From contig NZ_AUAO01000001.1 of assembly GCF_000428765.1 (NCBI RefSeq), forward strand, positions 744,001 to 808,000: a DNA stretch of 64,000 nucleotides. Direction: 5' to 3'. Positions 16,683-23,796 of the stretch are shown here, piece after piece; positions within the stretch are counted from its first letter, which is position 1, and each line of letters starts with the position of its first letter. Under the pieces are notes generated by a model that saw only the letters and a list, made by a program, of their open reading frames with translations, ran no database searches and had not been told where the DNA came from. This DNA comes from Brevundimonas aveniformis DSM 17977 (GTDB lineage Bacteria > Pseudomonadota > Alphaproteobacteria > Caulobacterales > Caulobacteraceae). Position numbers and translations under genes: made by a program.

Positions 16683-18098
16683 TCACAGCCCCTTCACAAT
16701 CCCCTCGACCATCTTCTTGGCGTCGGCGAACAGCATCATGGTGTTGTCGCGGAAGAACAGCTCGTTCTCGACGCCGGCGTAACCCGCGGCCATGCCGCGT
16801 TTGACGAACAGGACGGTGCCGGCCTTTTCGACGTCGAGGATGGGCATGCCGTAGATGGCGCTGGTCGGATCGGTCTTGGCGGCGGGGTTGGTGACGTCAT
16901 TGGCCCCGATGACGAAGGCGACGTCGGCTGATGAGAACTCCGAGTTGATGTCCTCCAGCTCGAACACCTCGTCATAGGGCACATTGGCCTCGGCCAGGAG
17001 TACGTTCATATGGCCGGGCATCCGGCCGGCGACGGGGTGGATGGCGTATTTTACCTCGACCCCCTCCTCCTTCAGCTTGTCGGCCATTTCGCGCAGGGCA
17101 TGCTGGGCCTGGGCCACCGCCATGCCGTAGCCGGGGACGATGATGACTTTCGAGGCGTTTTTCATAATGAAGGCCGCGTCGTCGGCGCTGCCCTGCTTGA
17201 CCGGACGCGTCTCGACGTGACCCTCGCCAGCAGACCCGGCGTCGCCGCCGAAGCCACCCATGATCACCGAGAAGAAGTTCCGGTTCATTCCCTTGCACAT
17301 GATGTAGCTGAGGATGGCACCCGAGCTGCCCACGAGGGCACCGGTGATGATCAGGGCGATGTTCTCCAGCGTGAAGCCCAGGGCCGCCGCCGCCCATCCC
17401 GAATAGGAGTTCAGCATCGACACCACGACGGGCATGTCGGCTCCGCCGATCGGGACAATCAGGGTCACCCCCAGGATCAGGGCCAGGATGAACACGCCCC
17501 AGAAGGCCCAGGTGGCGGTGCCGCCCGAGCCGATCATCACACCGATCAGCAGCACCAACCCCAGCGCCAGGCCGATGTTGATCAGGTGGCGCGCCGGCAG
17601 GATGATCGGCGCGCCGGACATATTGCCGTTGAGCTTGGCAAACGCGATGACCGAGCCGGTGAAGGTGATGGCCCCGATGGCGACGCCGAGGGAAAGCTCG
17701 ATGATCGACAGGGTCTTGATGCCGCCCGACGCCGTGGCGATGTGGAAGGCCTCCGGCGCATAGACGGCACCCACCGCCACCAGACAGGCGGCCAGGCCGA
17801 CCAGCGAGTGGAAGGCGGCGACCAGTTGGGGCATCTGGGTCATGGCGACCTTGTGCGCGATCAGGGCACCGATCACGCCCCCGACCGTTACACCGCCGGC
17901 GATAAAAGCCAGGGTCGTCAAATCCAGCAACCCTTGCGCGAACAGGGTCAACAGGGTGGTGGCGATGGCGATGGCCATGCCGATCATACCGTAGAGATTG
18001 CCCTGTCGGCTCGTCTCCGGGCTCGACAAGCCGCGCAGGGACAGGATGAACAGGACGCCTGAAACCAGATAGGCCAGGGCGGCGATCGAGGCGTTCAT
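16683..18098 (-). CDS. pntB: Proton-translocating NAD(P) transhydrogenase beta subunit
   Basis: 471 aa. Residues 1 to about 270 are membrane helices (domain II). The C-terminal third is the NADP(H)-binding domain III (IVPGYGMAVAQAQHALREMADKL, HPVAGRMPGHMNVLLAEANVPYD, FVIGANDVTNPAAK, GYAGVENELFF). With the alpha subunits it drives NADPH formation from NADH using the proton motive force in the cytoplasmic membrane. Its start overlaps the stop of the upstream 97-aa membrane ORF by 4 bp. Its last codons are duplicated downstream. Confidence 0.96.
   Translation of the reverse strand: MNASIAALAYLVSGVLFILSLRGLSSPETSRQGNLYGMIGMAIAIATTLLTLFAQGLLDLTTLAFIAGGVTVGGVIGALIAHKVAMTQMPQLVAAFHSLVGLAACLVAVGAVYAPEAFHIATASGGIKTLSIIELSLGVAIGAITFTGSVIAFAKLNGNMSGAPIILPARHLINIGLALGLVLLIGVMIGSGGTATWAFWGVFILALILGVTLIVPIGGADMPVVVSMLNSYSGWAAAALGFTLENIALIITGALVGSSGAILSYIMCKGMNRNFFSVIMGGFGGDAGSAGEGHVETRPVKQGSADDAAFIMKNASKVIIVPGYGMAVAQAQHALREMADKLKEEGVEVKYAIHPVAGRMPGHMNVLLAEANVPYDEVFELEDINSEFSSADVAFVIGANDVTNPAAKTDPTSAIYGMPILDVEKAGTVLFVKRGMAAGYAGVENELFFRDNTMMLFADAKKMVEGIVKGL
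16699..16737. repeat. Direct repeat, pntB-internal copy
   Basis: The intact copy of the 39-bp repeat, lying within the end of pntB. The other copy (16632-16670) is non-coding scar sequence in the same orientation. 23 consecutive bases are identical before the first mismatch. Confidence 0.85.
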
Positions 18099-18388
18099 TC
18101 AGGACCATCCGTTTCGATATGGCTCTGGGTCCGGCTAAGCCGCCAGATGGCCAGAGGGATGTAGATCAGAGCCAGGGCGGCCAGCATCCAGTCGATGACG
18201 GTGCGCTCCGGCTGCATGGCGACGCGCGCCAGCACACTGCCGAAAATCAGGACAATGGCGGCATCGAACAGGCGCTGACGACGAATGGGGTCGGCGCGCT
18301 GCAACAGGCCGGTCACGACCAGGCCGAAACCCAGGCCGGATACGGCCCAGGTGATCCAAAGCAGCCAGTCATCAGTCGAGGCCGTCAT
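18095..18388 (-). CDS. Small membrane protein inserted in the pnt operon
   Basis: 97 aa with about three hydrophobic spans (WLLWITWAVSGLGFGLVVTGLL, FDAAIVLIFGSVLARVAM, WMLAALALIYIPLAIW). It overlaps both neighbours, pntAB and pntB, by 4-bp ATGA junctions and so is translated with them. It is not part of the canonical transhydrogenase. It could be an accessory or assembly factor, or an unrelated gene that shares the operon. No family is recognised. Confidence 0.75.
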   Translation of the reverse strand: MTASTDDWLLWITWAVSGLGFGLVVTGLLQRADPIRRQRLFDAAIVLIFGSVLARVAMQPERTVIDWMLAALALIYIPLAIWRLSRTQSHIETDGPE

Positions 18389-18708
18389 GCCTTGGGCTTT
18401 TCCTTCTTCTTGTACATGGCCAGCATGCGCTGGGTGACGAGGAAGCCGCCGAAGATGTTGACGCTGGCCAGGGCCGCCGCGACCGCGCCGGCGCCTTTGG
18501 CGATCCAGCCGTTGACGCCCTCAGCCGATCCAAGGCTGGCCGCCGCCGCGATCAGGGCCCCGACGATGATCACTGAGGAAATGGCGTTGGTCACCGCCAT
18601 CAGGGGGGTATGCAAGGCCGGCGTTACCGACCAGACGACGTAATAGCCGACGAAGATCGCCAGCACGAAGATCGCCAGGCGAAAGATGGTGGGGTCTACG
18701 GCGTCCAT
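18385..18708 (-). CDS. pntAB: NAD(P) transhydrogenase alpha-2 (membrane) subunit
   Basis: 107 aa forming the membrane segment that in E. coli is the C-terminal part of PntA: LAIFVLAIFVGYYVVWSVTPALHTPLMAVTNAISSVI is the hallmark, followed by GALIAAAA and VNIFGGFLVTQRMLAMYKKK. The split alpha subunit is typical of alphaproteobacteria. It starts one base into the stop of the 69-aa ORF and overlaps the 97-aa ORF by 4 bp. Confidence 0.94.
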   Translation of the reverse strand: MDAVDPTIFRLAIFVLAIFVGYYVVWSVTPALHTPLMAVTNAISSVIIVGALIAAAASLGSAEGVNGWIAKGAGAVAAALASVNIFGGFLVTQRMLAMYKKKEKPKA

Positions 18709-18917
18709 CAGGTCTTTCCTCGGTTGCGCGGTGCGGCGGGGTCATCAGGGGGCTCGAGGCCGAGGCGGCGAGCCAGATCGATGGCGCTCATGAAGGCGAG
18801 CCCTAACGCGCCGACAAGCAGCGTGTCGCCCTTCGCGGTCCAGTAAGCCACAGCAAAGCCGACCATGCCGGCGGCGATCGCGAGCAGGTGCAGCGGGTGG
18901 CGGAGCGCGGCCCTCAC
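18708..18917 (-). CDS. Small two-span membrane protein between pntAA and pntAB
   Basis: 69 aa: two hydrophobic helices (LLAIAAGMVGFAVAYW and TLLVGALGLAFMSAI) then a charged tail (RRLGLEPPDDPAAPRNRGKT). It overlaps the end of pntAA by 4 bp and pntAB by 1 bp, which argues for genuine translation. No known family; together with the 97-aa ORF it makes an unusual five-gene pnt operon. Confidence 0.65.
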   Translation of the reverse strand: MRAALRHPLHLLAIAAGMVGFAVAYWTAKGDTLLVGALGLAFMSAIDLARRLGLEPPDDPAAPRNRGKT

Positions 18918-20047
18918 CCCTTCACCCCCTCATGCACGATCTCGCCGCGATGGGTGACCACGGCGGCCTTGAGGATTTCGTCGTCCAGATCCAGCGCCAG
19001 CGCCCCGTCCTTGATCAACAGGCCCGAGAAGGCCTGGAGGTTGCGGGCATAGAGAGCCGAGGCATCCGCTGCGATCCGGCCTGGCAGGCTGGCCCAGCCG
19101 ACGATCTTCACCCCATTGGCGGTGGTGACGATCTGGTCGGGCTTGGAGCCCTCGACGTTGCCCCCGGCCTCGACCGCCAGATCGACGATGACCGAGCCGG
19201 GTTTCATCGAGGCGACGTGGGCGGCGGTGATCAGTCGGGGTGCGGGACGGCTGGGGATCAGGGCGGTGGTGATGACCACATCCTGTTTGACGATGTGGCT
19301 GGCCGTCAGCTCGGCCTGTTTGGCCATGTATTCGGCTGACATCTGTTTGGCGTAGCCGCCGGCCGTCTCGGCGGCCTTGAACTCTTCGTCCTCGACGGCG
19401 ATGAACTTGGCCCCCAGGCTTTCGACCTGTTCCTTGGAGGCGGGCCGCACGTCGGTGGCCGTGACCACGGCTCCCAGCCGCCGAGCCGTCGCGATGGCCT
19501 GCAGGCCGGCGACGCCCGCGCCCATGACAAAGACCTTGGCCGCCGCGATGGTGCCGGCGGCGGTCATCATCATCGGAAAGCCCTTGGTGTAGGCGTGGGC
19601 CGCCTCGATCACCGCGCGATAGCCCGCCAGATTGGCCTGGGACGACAGCACGTCCATGACCTGGGCGCGGGTGATACGCGGCACGAATTCCATGGCAAAG
19701 GACGTGATCTTGCCCTTGGCGAGAGCCTGGACCGTGTCCTTCTCGCGCCAGGCGTCGAGCATGGCCACGACGACGGCCCCCGGCTTTAGGGCCGCGATCT
19801 CGGGGGCGGTCGGGCCACGCACCTTGAACAGCACATCGGCACCGTCCAGGGCGTCGTGGACGTCCTTTACAACCGTAGCCCCTGCTTCCCGATAGGTTTC
19901 GTCAGGAATCGCCGATCCAGCCCCGGCACCCGCTTCGATGCGAACCTGAGCGCCGGCATCGACCAGCTTTTTGGCCGTCTCGGGCGTGATGGCCACGCGG
20001 GGGTCTTCCGCGCGACGCTCGCGTGTACAGGCGATGACGACAGCCAA
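18914..20047 (-). CDS. pntAA: NAD(P) transhydrogenase alpha-1 (NAD-binding) subunit
   Basis: 377 aa from a TTG start at 20047, chosen because GGGAGG lies at the right distance and the protein then begins at the family position (AVVIACTRERRAEDPRVAITPETAKKL). It contains the alanine-dehydrogenase-like domains: VVAMLDAWREKDTVQALA, the NAD-binding Rossmann loop VFVMGAGVAGLQAIATARRLGAVVTATDVRP, and VIVDLAVEAGGNVEG. It is the soluble NAD(H) domain I and the first gene of the operon. Confidence 0.94.
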   Translation of the reverse strand: MAVVIACTRERRAEDPRVAITPETAKKLVDAGAQVRIEAGAGAGSAIPDETYREAGATVVKDVHDALDGADVLFKVRGPTAPEIAALKPGAVVVAMLDAWREKDTVQALAKGKITSFAMEFVPRITRAQVMDVLSSQANLAGYRAVIEAAHAYTKGFPMMMTAAGTIAAAKVFVMGAGVAGLQAIATARRLGAVVTATDVRPASKEQVESLGAKFIAVEDEEFKAAETAGGYAKQMSAEYMAKQAELTASHIVKQDVVITTALIPSRPAPRLITAAHVASMKPGSVIVDLAVEAGGNVEGSKPDQIVTTANGVKIVGWASLPGRIAADASALYARNLQAFSGLLIKDGALALDLDDEILKAAVVTHRGEIVHEGVKG

Positions 20048-20241
20048 ACGCGCCTCCCTGATCAATCTGGCTTGTGACGTTAGGCGCGTTCGCACAGGGG
20101 CGTAAAGGGCCGTTCGGTTGGGGTGGCATTCACCATGGTGAACCCGCGATAACCGACCCTCTCAAAACGCGTTCAGTCAGCGACGGCGATTGTCAGCGCG
20201 TCGCCAAGCCGGCGATGATCCCCTTTTCTGGAACGCCCCCG
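20048..20241. promoter_or_regulatory. Divergent regulatory region between pnt operon and DUF4360 genes
   Basis: 194 bp between divergent starts. It contains a perfect 14-bp palindrome, TTCACCATGGTGAA, at 20129-20142, 81 bp upstream of the pntAA start and 99 bp upstream of the DUF4360 start. No convincing sigma-70 hexamer pair could be fixed by eye. It probably holds promoters for both directions. Confidence 0.45.
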
Positions 20242-20844
20242 ATGAAAGCCCTGATGATCTCCACCGCCGCCGTCGCGCTTGTCGCCGCCGCCGGCTCTGC
20301 CCACGCCCAGAGCGGCATTGCCCTGGGAACGCCCGCCTACGGCGGCACCGGCTGTCCGGCCGGTTCTGTCTCGGCTGCACTCAGCCCTGACAATACCTCG
20401 CTCAGCCTGCTGTTCGACCAGTATGTGGTTGAGGCCGGCCAGTCGGTCGGCCGCAGCTTCGACCGCAAGAGCTGCAACATCGCCATCCCCGTCCATGTGC
20501 CCAACGGCTACAGCGTCTCGGTCCTGGAAATCGACTATCGCGGCTACAACAGCCTGCCGCGCTCGGCCCAGTCGCAGTTCAACGTCGAATATTTCTTCGC
20601 CGGTCGTCAGGGCCCGCGGTTCACGCGCACCTTCAACGGCGCGATGGATTCGGACTTCCTGCTCAACAATACCCTGGTCGCCTCGGCGGTCACCTGGTCA
20701 GCCTGTGGCGAGGACGTGATCCTGCGCACCAACTCGTCGATGCGGGTCCAGACTCGCGGCGGAGCCGACGCGATGGCTACGGTTGACTCCCAGGATGTGA
20801 ACGCGGCCCTGGTCTATCACCTGCAGTGGCGCCGTTGCCGCTAG
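20242..20844 (+). CDS. Exported DUF4360 protein
   Basis: 200 aa from ATG 20242, which begins a clean Sec signal peptide ending AAAGSAHAQ. The mature part fits DUF4360: YGGTGCPAGSVSAALSPDNTSLSLLFDQYVVEAG, then a conserved Cys (KSCNIAIPVHVPNGYSVSV), IDYRGYNSLP and a C-terminal WSACGEDVILRTNSSMRVQ. Four or more cysteines suggest periplasmic or extracellular disulphides. The family is poorly understood and found in fungi and bacteria. A paralogue follows 62 bp downstream. Confidence 0.85.
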   Translation: MKALMISTAAVALVAAAGSAHAQSGIALGTPAYGGTGCPAGSVSAALSPDNTSLSLLFDQYVVEAGQSVGRSFDRKSCNIAIPVHVPNGYSVSVLEIDYRGYNSLPRSAQSQFNVEYFFAGRQGPRFTRTFNGAMDSDFLLNNTLVASAVTWSACGEDVILRTNSSMRVQTRGGADAMATVDSQDVNAALVYHLQWRRCR

Positions 20845-20906
20845 GGCGGTCCCTTGTTCATCGGGTCGGTGCGACCGACCGTTCTCTAGCTGGAAAGAAA
20901 CATCCC

Positions 20907-21578
20907 ATGAAACGGTCGGTCGCATTTACCGGTCTGATTGTGGTCCTGGCGGCGGCCTCGAGCGTCGCCGCACAGGGTCGCCCTGGCCAGGGCCGTCCGG
21001 CGGTCGAGGCACGTAGTGCTTGCCCCACCGGCGCCTATTCCGTGGTTCAGTCGCCCGACGGTAGCTCAGTCACGGTCCTGTTCCATGACTTTACGGCAGA
21101 GGTGGACGGCTCAGGTCCGGCGCGTGCCCGCACGACCTGCCGGATCCAGATTCCAATGGCGGTACCGACGGGATACGCCCTGAGCCTGAGCAGCGTTGAC
21201 TACCGCGGCTTTGCCTTGCTCGGACAGCGCCAGTCGGCTGATATCGTCGTGGACTATGAAGTTGGACGCGGCAATCGCGCGCCGCGTTTCCAGCGGCATC
21301 TGCAAGGTGCTCGCGAAGGTGACTTTGCTTTCACGGACCGCCTTCCGCCGGGGCGCCTCCGTCAGGCCGGCTGTGGCGCGCGCGGCGCACCGGGCCCGAT
21401 CCTGGCTATCGACGCATCTCTCACGCTCACTTCAGCCGGCGGTGAAGGCCAAGCCTTGGTCAGCCTAGATTCCGCCGACCAGACGGCGACGGGGGCTCTA
21501 CAGTACCGGTTTGTTGCCCGCCCCTGTTTGCCCCGTGGAGGCCGGCCAGGAAGCGTTGCAGAACTAACGTCCGACTAG
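20907..21578 (+). CDS. Exported DUF4360 protein, tandem paralogue
   Basis: 223 aa from ATG 20907 with GGAAAG upstream. Signal peptide to about residue 22 (AAASSVAAQ), then the same landmarks as its neighbour: RSACPTGAYSVVQSPDGSSVTVLFHDFTAEV, TTCRIQIPMAVPTGYALSL, VDYRGFALLGQ and LRQAGCGARG. It has extra Gly/Pro/Arg-rich segments near both ends. It is a diverged tandem duplicate. It overlaps the convergent cytochrome oxidase subunit gene by 4 bp. Role unknown. Confidence 0.83.
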   Translation: MKRSVAFTGLIVVLAAASSVAAQGRPGQGRPAVEARSACPTGAYSVVQSPDGSSVTVLFHDFTAEVDGSGPARARTTCRIQIPMAVPTGYALSLSSVDYRGFALLGQRQSADIVVDYEVGRGNRAPRFQRHLQGAREGDFAFTDRLPPGRLRQAGCGARGAPGPILAIDASLTLTSAGGEGQALVSLDSADQTATGALQYRFVARPCLPRGGRPGSVAELTSD

Positions 21579-21823
21579 GGCTCGATGTGCTGCGGCTTGC
21601 GCAGGAAATAGATCCCGACGGCAAGAAGCACGAAGGTGGCAAAGCCGGCTCCAAAGAAGTTGCCGCGCGGGTACAGCCACATGGTGAAGAACAAGACGAC
21701 CGCAGCGATGGCCAAGGCCAGCCACTTCGACATGCCGAGGAAGCCGAGATAGGTCTTTTCCTGCTCCTCGACGTTCATTTCGCCGCGGTGGTAGTCGCTG
21801 TCTTTTGAGGCGGGGCCGGCCAT
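21575..21823 (-). CDS. aa3-type cytochrome c oxidase subunit IV (bacterial)
   Basis: 82 aa. The cytosolic N-terminus DYHRGEMNVEEQEKTYLGFLG matches the bacterial subunit IV signature (HRGxMxxxEQxxTYxGF), followed by two hydrophobic segments (WLALAIAAVVLFFTMWLY and FGAGFATFVLLAVGIYFL). It is an accessory membrane subunit of the terminal aa3 oxidase, without cofactors. The catalytic subunits are not in this window, so the gene is detached from the main cta cluster. Confidence 0.88.
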   Translation of the reverse strand: MAGPASKDSDYHRGEMNVEEQEKTYLGFLGMSKWLALAIAAVVLFFTMWLYPRGNFFGAGFATFVLLAVGIYFLRKPQHIEP

Positions 21824-21893
21824 TGGGCGGTCTCTCCAGGGGGTCAGAATTTGCGCGGGACTATAGCGGCGGATTGCGTCGGCTCAAGCCCGG

Positions 21894-22859
21894 TCAGCTG
21901 TAGAAGCTGCGGTACCAGTCGACGAAGCGCGGAATGCCGTCCTCCAGCTTGACCTTCGGGTCATAGCCCGTGAGCGCGTGCAGGGCCGAGACATTGGCAA
22001 AGGTGGCAGTGACATCGCCGGGCTGCATGGGCTTCATGATCTTGATCGCCTCACGCCCCAGCGCCGATTCCAGGGTCGAAATCATGTCCATCAGACCGAT
22101 GGGCCGGCTGTCGCCGATGTTGAGGATTCGTGGCTGATCGCCCGGCGGGGGCCGATCCAGCACCCCGACGATGCCGTCGACGATATCCTCGACAAAGGTG
22201 AAGTCGCGCGCCATGCGGCCTTGGCCGAACACCTCAATCGGCTCGCCGGCGAGGATCTTCCGGGTAAAGCTGAAATAGGCCATGTCCGGCCGACCCCAGG
22301 GACCATAGACGGTGAAAAACCGCAAACCCGACAGCGGCAGGCCATAGAGCCGCGCATAGGAATGGCTCATCAGCTCATTGGCCTTCTTCGTCGCGGCATA
22401 GAGCGAGACGGGTGCCGAGGTCGGATCGGTTTCGGAAAAGCCCGATCCCTCCAGCGGCCGGTCGCCATAGACCGAGCTGGATGACGCGTAGACCAGGTGC
22501 TCGATCTCATTGTGCCGCGCGGCCTCGAGCACGCTGAGATGGCCGGCCAGATTGGCCTTCTGGTAGGCAAAGGGGTTCTCAATCGAATAGCGAACTCCGG
22601 CCTGGGCGGCCAGGTGGACAATCCGCTTGGCGCCGCTGTCGCTCACCAGGGCCGCCAAGGCCTCGGCGTCGGAGATGTCCATTCGGACCATGCGAAAATC
22701 GGGGCTGGCTTCCAGCCGGGCCGCGCGGGCGGGCTTGAGCGCCGGATCGTAATAGGTGTTGAAGTTGTCGACGCCGACGACGGTTTCGCCTCGATCCAGC
22801 AGGCGCTGGACGGTGTGCATACCGATGAAGCCGGCGGCCCCTGTCACAATCACGGTCAT
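21894..22859 (-). CDS. UDP-glucuronate 4-epimerase-like sugar epimerase
   Basis: 321-aa extended short-chain dehydrogenase. NAD-binding GAAGFIGMH at the N-terminus, VDNFNTYYDPALK (characteristic of the glucuronate/galacturonate epimerase group), HLAAQAGVRYSIENP, SSSSVYG and catalytic YAATKK. FFTVYGPWGRPDMAYFSFTRKIL is also typical of this group. It would convert UDP-GlcA to UDP-GalA for capsule or LPS. It is divergent from another SDR gene at 22939. Confidence 0.88.
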   Translation of the reverse strand: MTVIVTGAAGFIGMHTVQRLLDRGETVVGVDNFNTYYDPALKPARAARLEASPDFRMVRMDISDAEALAALVSDSGAKRIVHLAAQAGVRYSIENPFAYQKANLAGHLSVLEAARHNEIEHLVYASSSSVYGDRPLEGSGFSETDPTSAPVSLYAATKKANELMSHSYARLYGLPLSGLRFFTVYGPWGRPDMAYFSFTRKILAGEPIEVFGQGRMARDFTFVEDIVDGIVGVLDRPPPGDQPRILNIGDSRPIGLMDMISTLESALGREAIKIMKPMQPGDVTATFANVSALHALTGYDPKVKLEDGIPRFVDWYRSFYS

Positions 22860-22938
22860 GGCCGCTTCCTAGAGGCAAGCGGCCCCGGCGCAAAGCCCCG
22901 TGCTTGTCGTGCGGGCCGGGTGGGTCTAGCCAAGGGGT

Positions 22939-23748
22939 ATGCCGACCCTTCTGATCTATGGGCTGGGTTACCTGGGCGAGGCCGTGGCGCGACGCGCCGG
23001 TGAGGCCGGCTGGCGTTTGCGCGCCACGTCGCGCAATCCGGATCGCGGCCTGATCGACCCGACGGATGCCGATGCCCTGGGGACCGCCTTGTCAGAGACG
23101 GATGCTCTGTTGGTCACCGTCGCGCCGACATCCGAGGGCTGTCCAGCCCTGGCGACCTTGGGCCCTCTGCTGGCGGCCCATCGGCCCGGCTGGATCGGCT
23201 ATGCGTCCTCAACAGAGGTCTATGGTGATCGGGGCGGGGGCTGGGTTTTCGAGGATTCTGCCCTGAATGCGGCGTCAATCGCCGGAGCCCGCCGCGTCGC
23301 CGCAGAACGTGCGTGGGCACCTTTCGGCGCCCACCTGTTTCGACTGCCGGCCATCTATGGGCGCGGTCGATCAACCCTTGATCGACTGCGGGCGGGAACG
23401 GTGAAGCGGGTTCACAAGCCGGGCCAGGTGTTCAACCGCATCCACATCGGTGATGCCGCAGCCGGTGTGATGGCTTCGCTCGAGCGTCCGAATCCGGACC
23501 GTGCCTATAATCTGACGGATGACGACCCGTCCTCGATGGACACGGTGATTCTCGCCGCCTGCGCGCGCCTCGGGATCGAGCCGCCGCCTCAGACCGATCT
23601 GGACGACCCGACGGTGTCCGAGATCATGCGAGGCTTCTATCTTGATTCCAAACGCGTCTCGAATGCGCGGGCCAAGGCAGAACTGGGTTGGCGACCGGCT
23701 TGTCCGACCTGGCGCGAAGGGCTGGAACGGCTTTTGTCCAAGCCTTGA
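22939..23748 (+). CDS. SDR-family NAD(P)-binding protein (YeeZ-like)
   Basis: 269 aa. Rossmann motif YGLGYLGEAVARRA, then an atypical SDR layout: YASSTEVYGDRGG, AAERAWAPFGAHLFRLPAIYGRGRS and HIGDAAAGVMASL. The usual YxxxK is not obvious (ARRVAAERA replaces it), as in YeeZ-type proteins, so it may bind NAD(P) without classical dehydrogenase chemistry. Substrate unknown. It is directed toward the malic enzyme gene, 48 bp upstream of that gene's start. Confidence 0.8.
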   Translation: MPTLLIYGLGYLGEAVARRAGEAGWRLRATSRNPDRGLIDPTDADALGTALSETDALLVTVAPTSEGCPALATLGPLLAAHRPGWIGYASSTEVYGDRGGGWVFEDSALNAASIAGARRVAAERAWAPFGAHLFRLPAIYGRGRSTLDRLRAGTVKRVHKPGQVFNRIHIGDAAAGVMASLERPNPDRAYNLTDDDPSSMDTVILAACARLGIEPPPQTDLDDPTVSEIMRGFYLDSKRVSNARAKAELGWRPACPTWREGLERLLSKP

Positions 23749-23796
23749 TCATCCAGCCGGTTGAGCCTCGCGCGCGAGAGGGCTAAGCCTCGCTTC

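Noticed and set aside
16632-16737. The pntB repeat as a tRNA-like attachment site of an integrative element
   Set aside because: No integrase, tRNA or second att repeat was found; retained only as a recombination scar.
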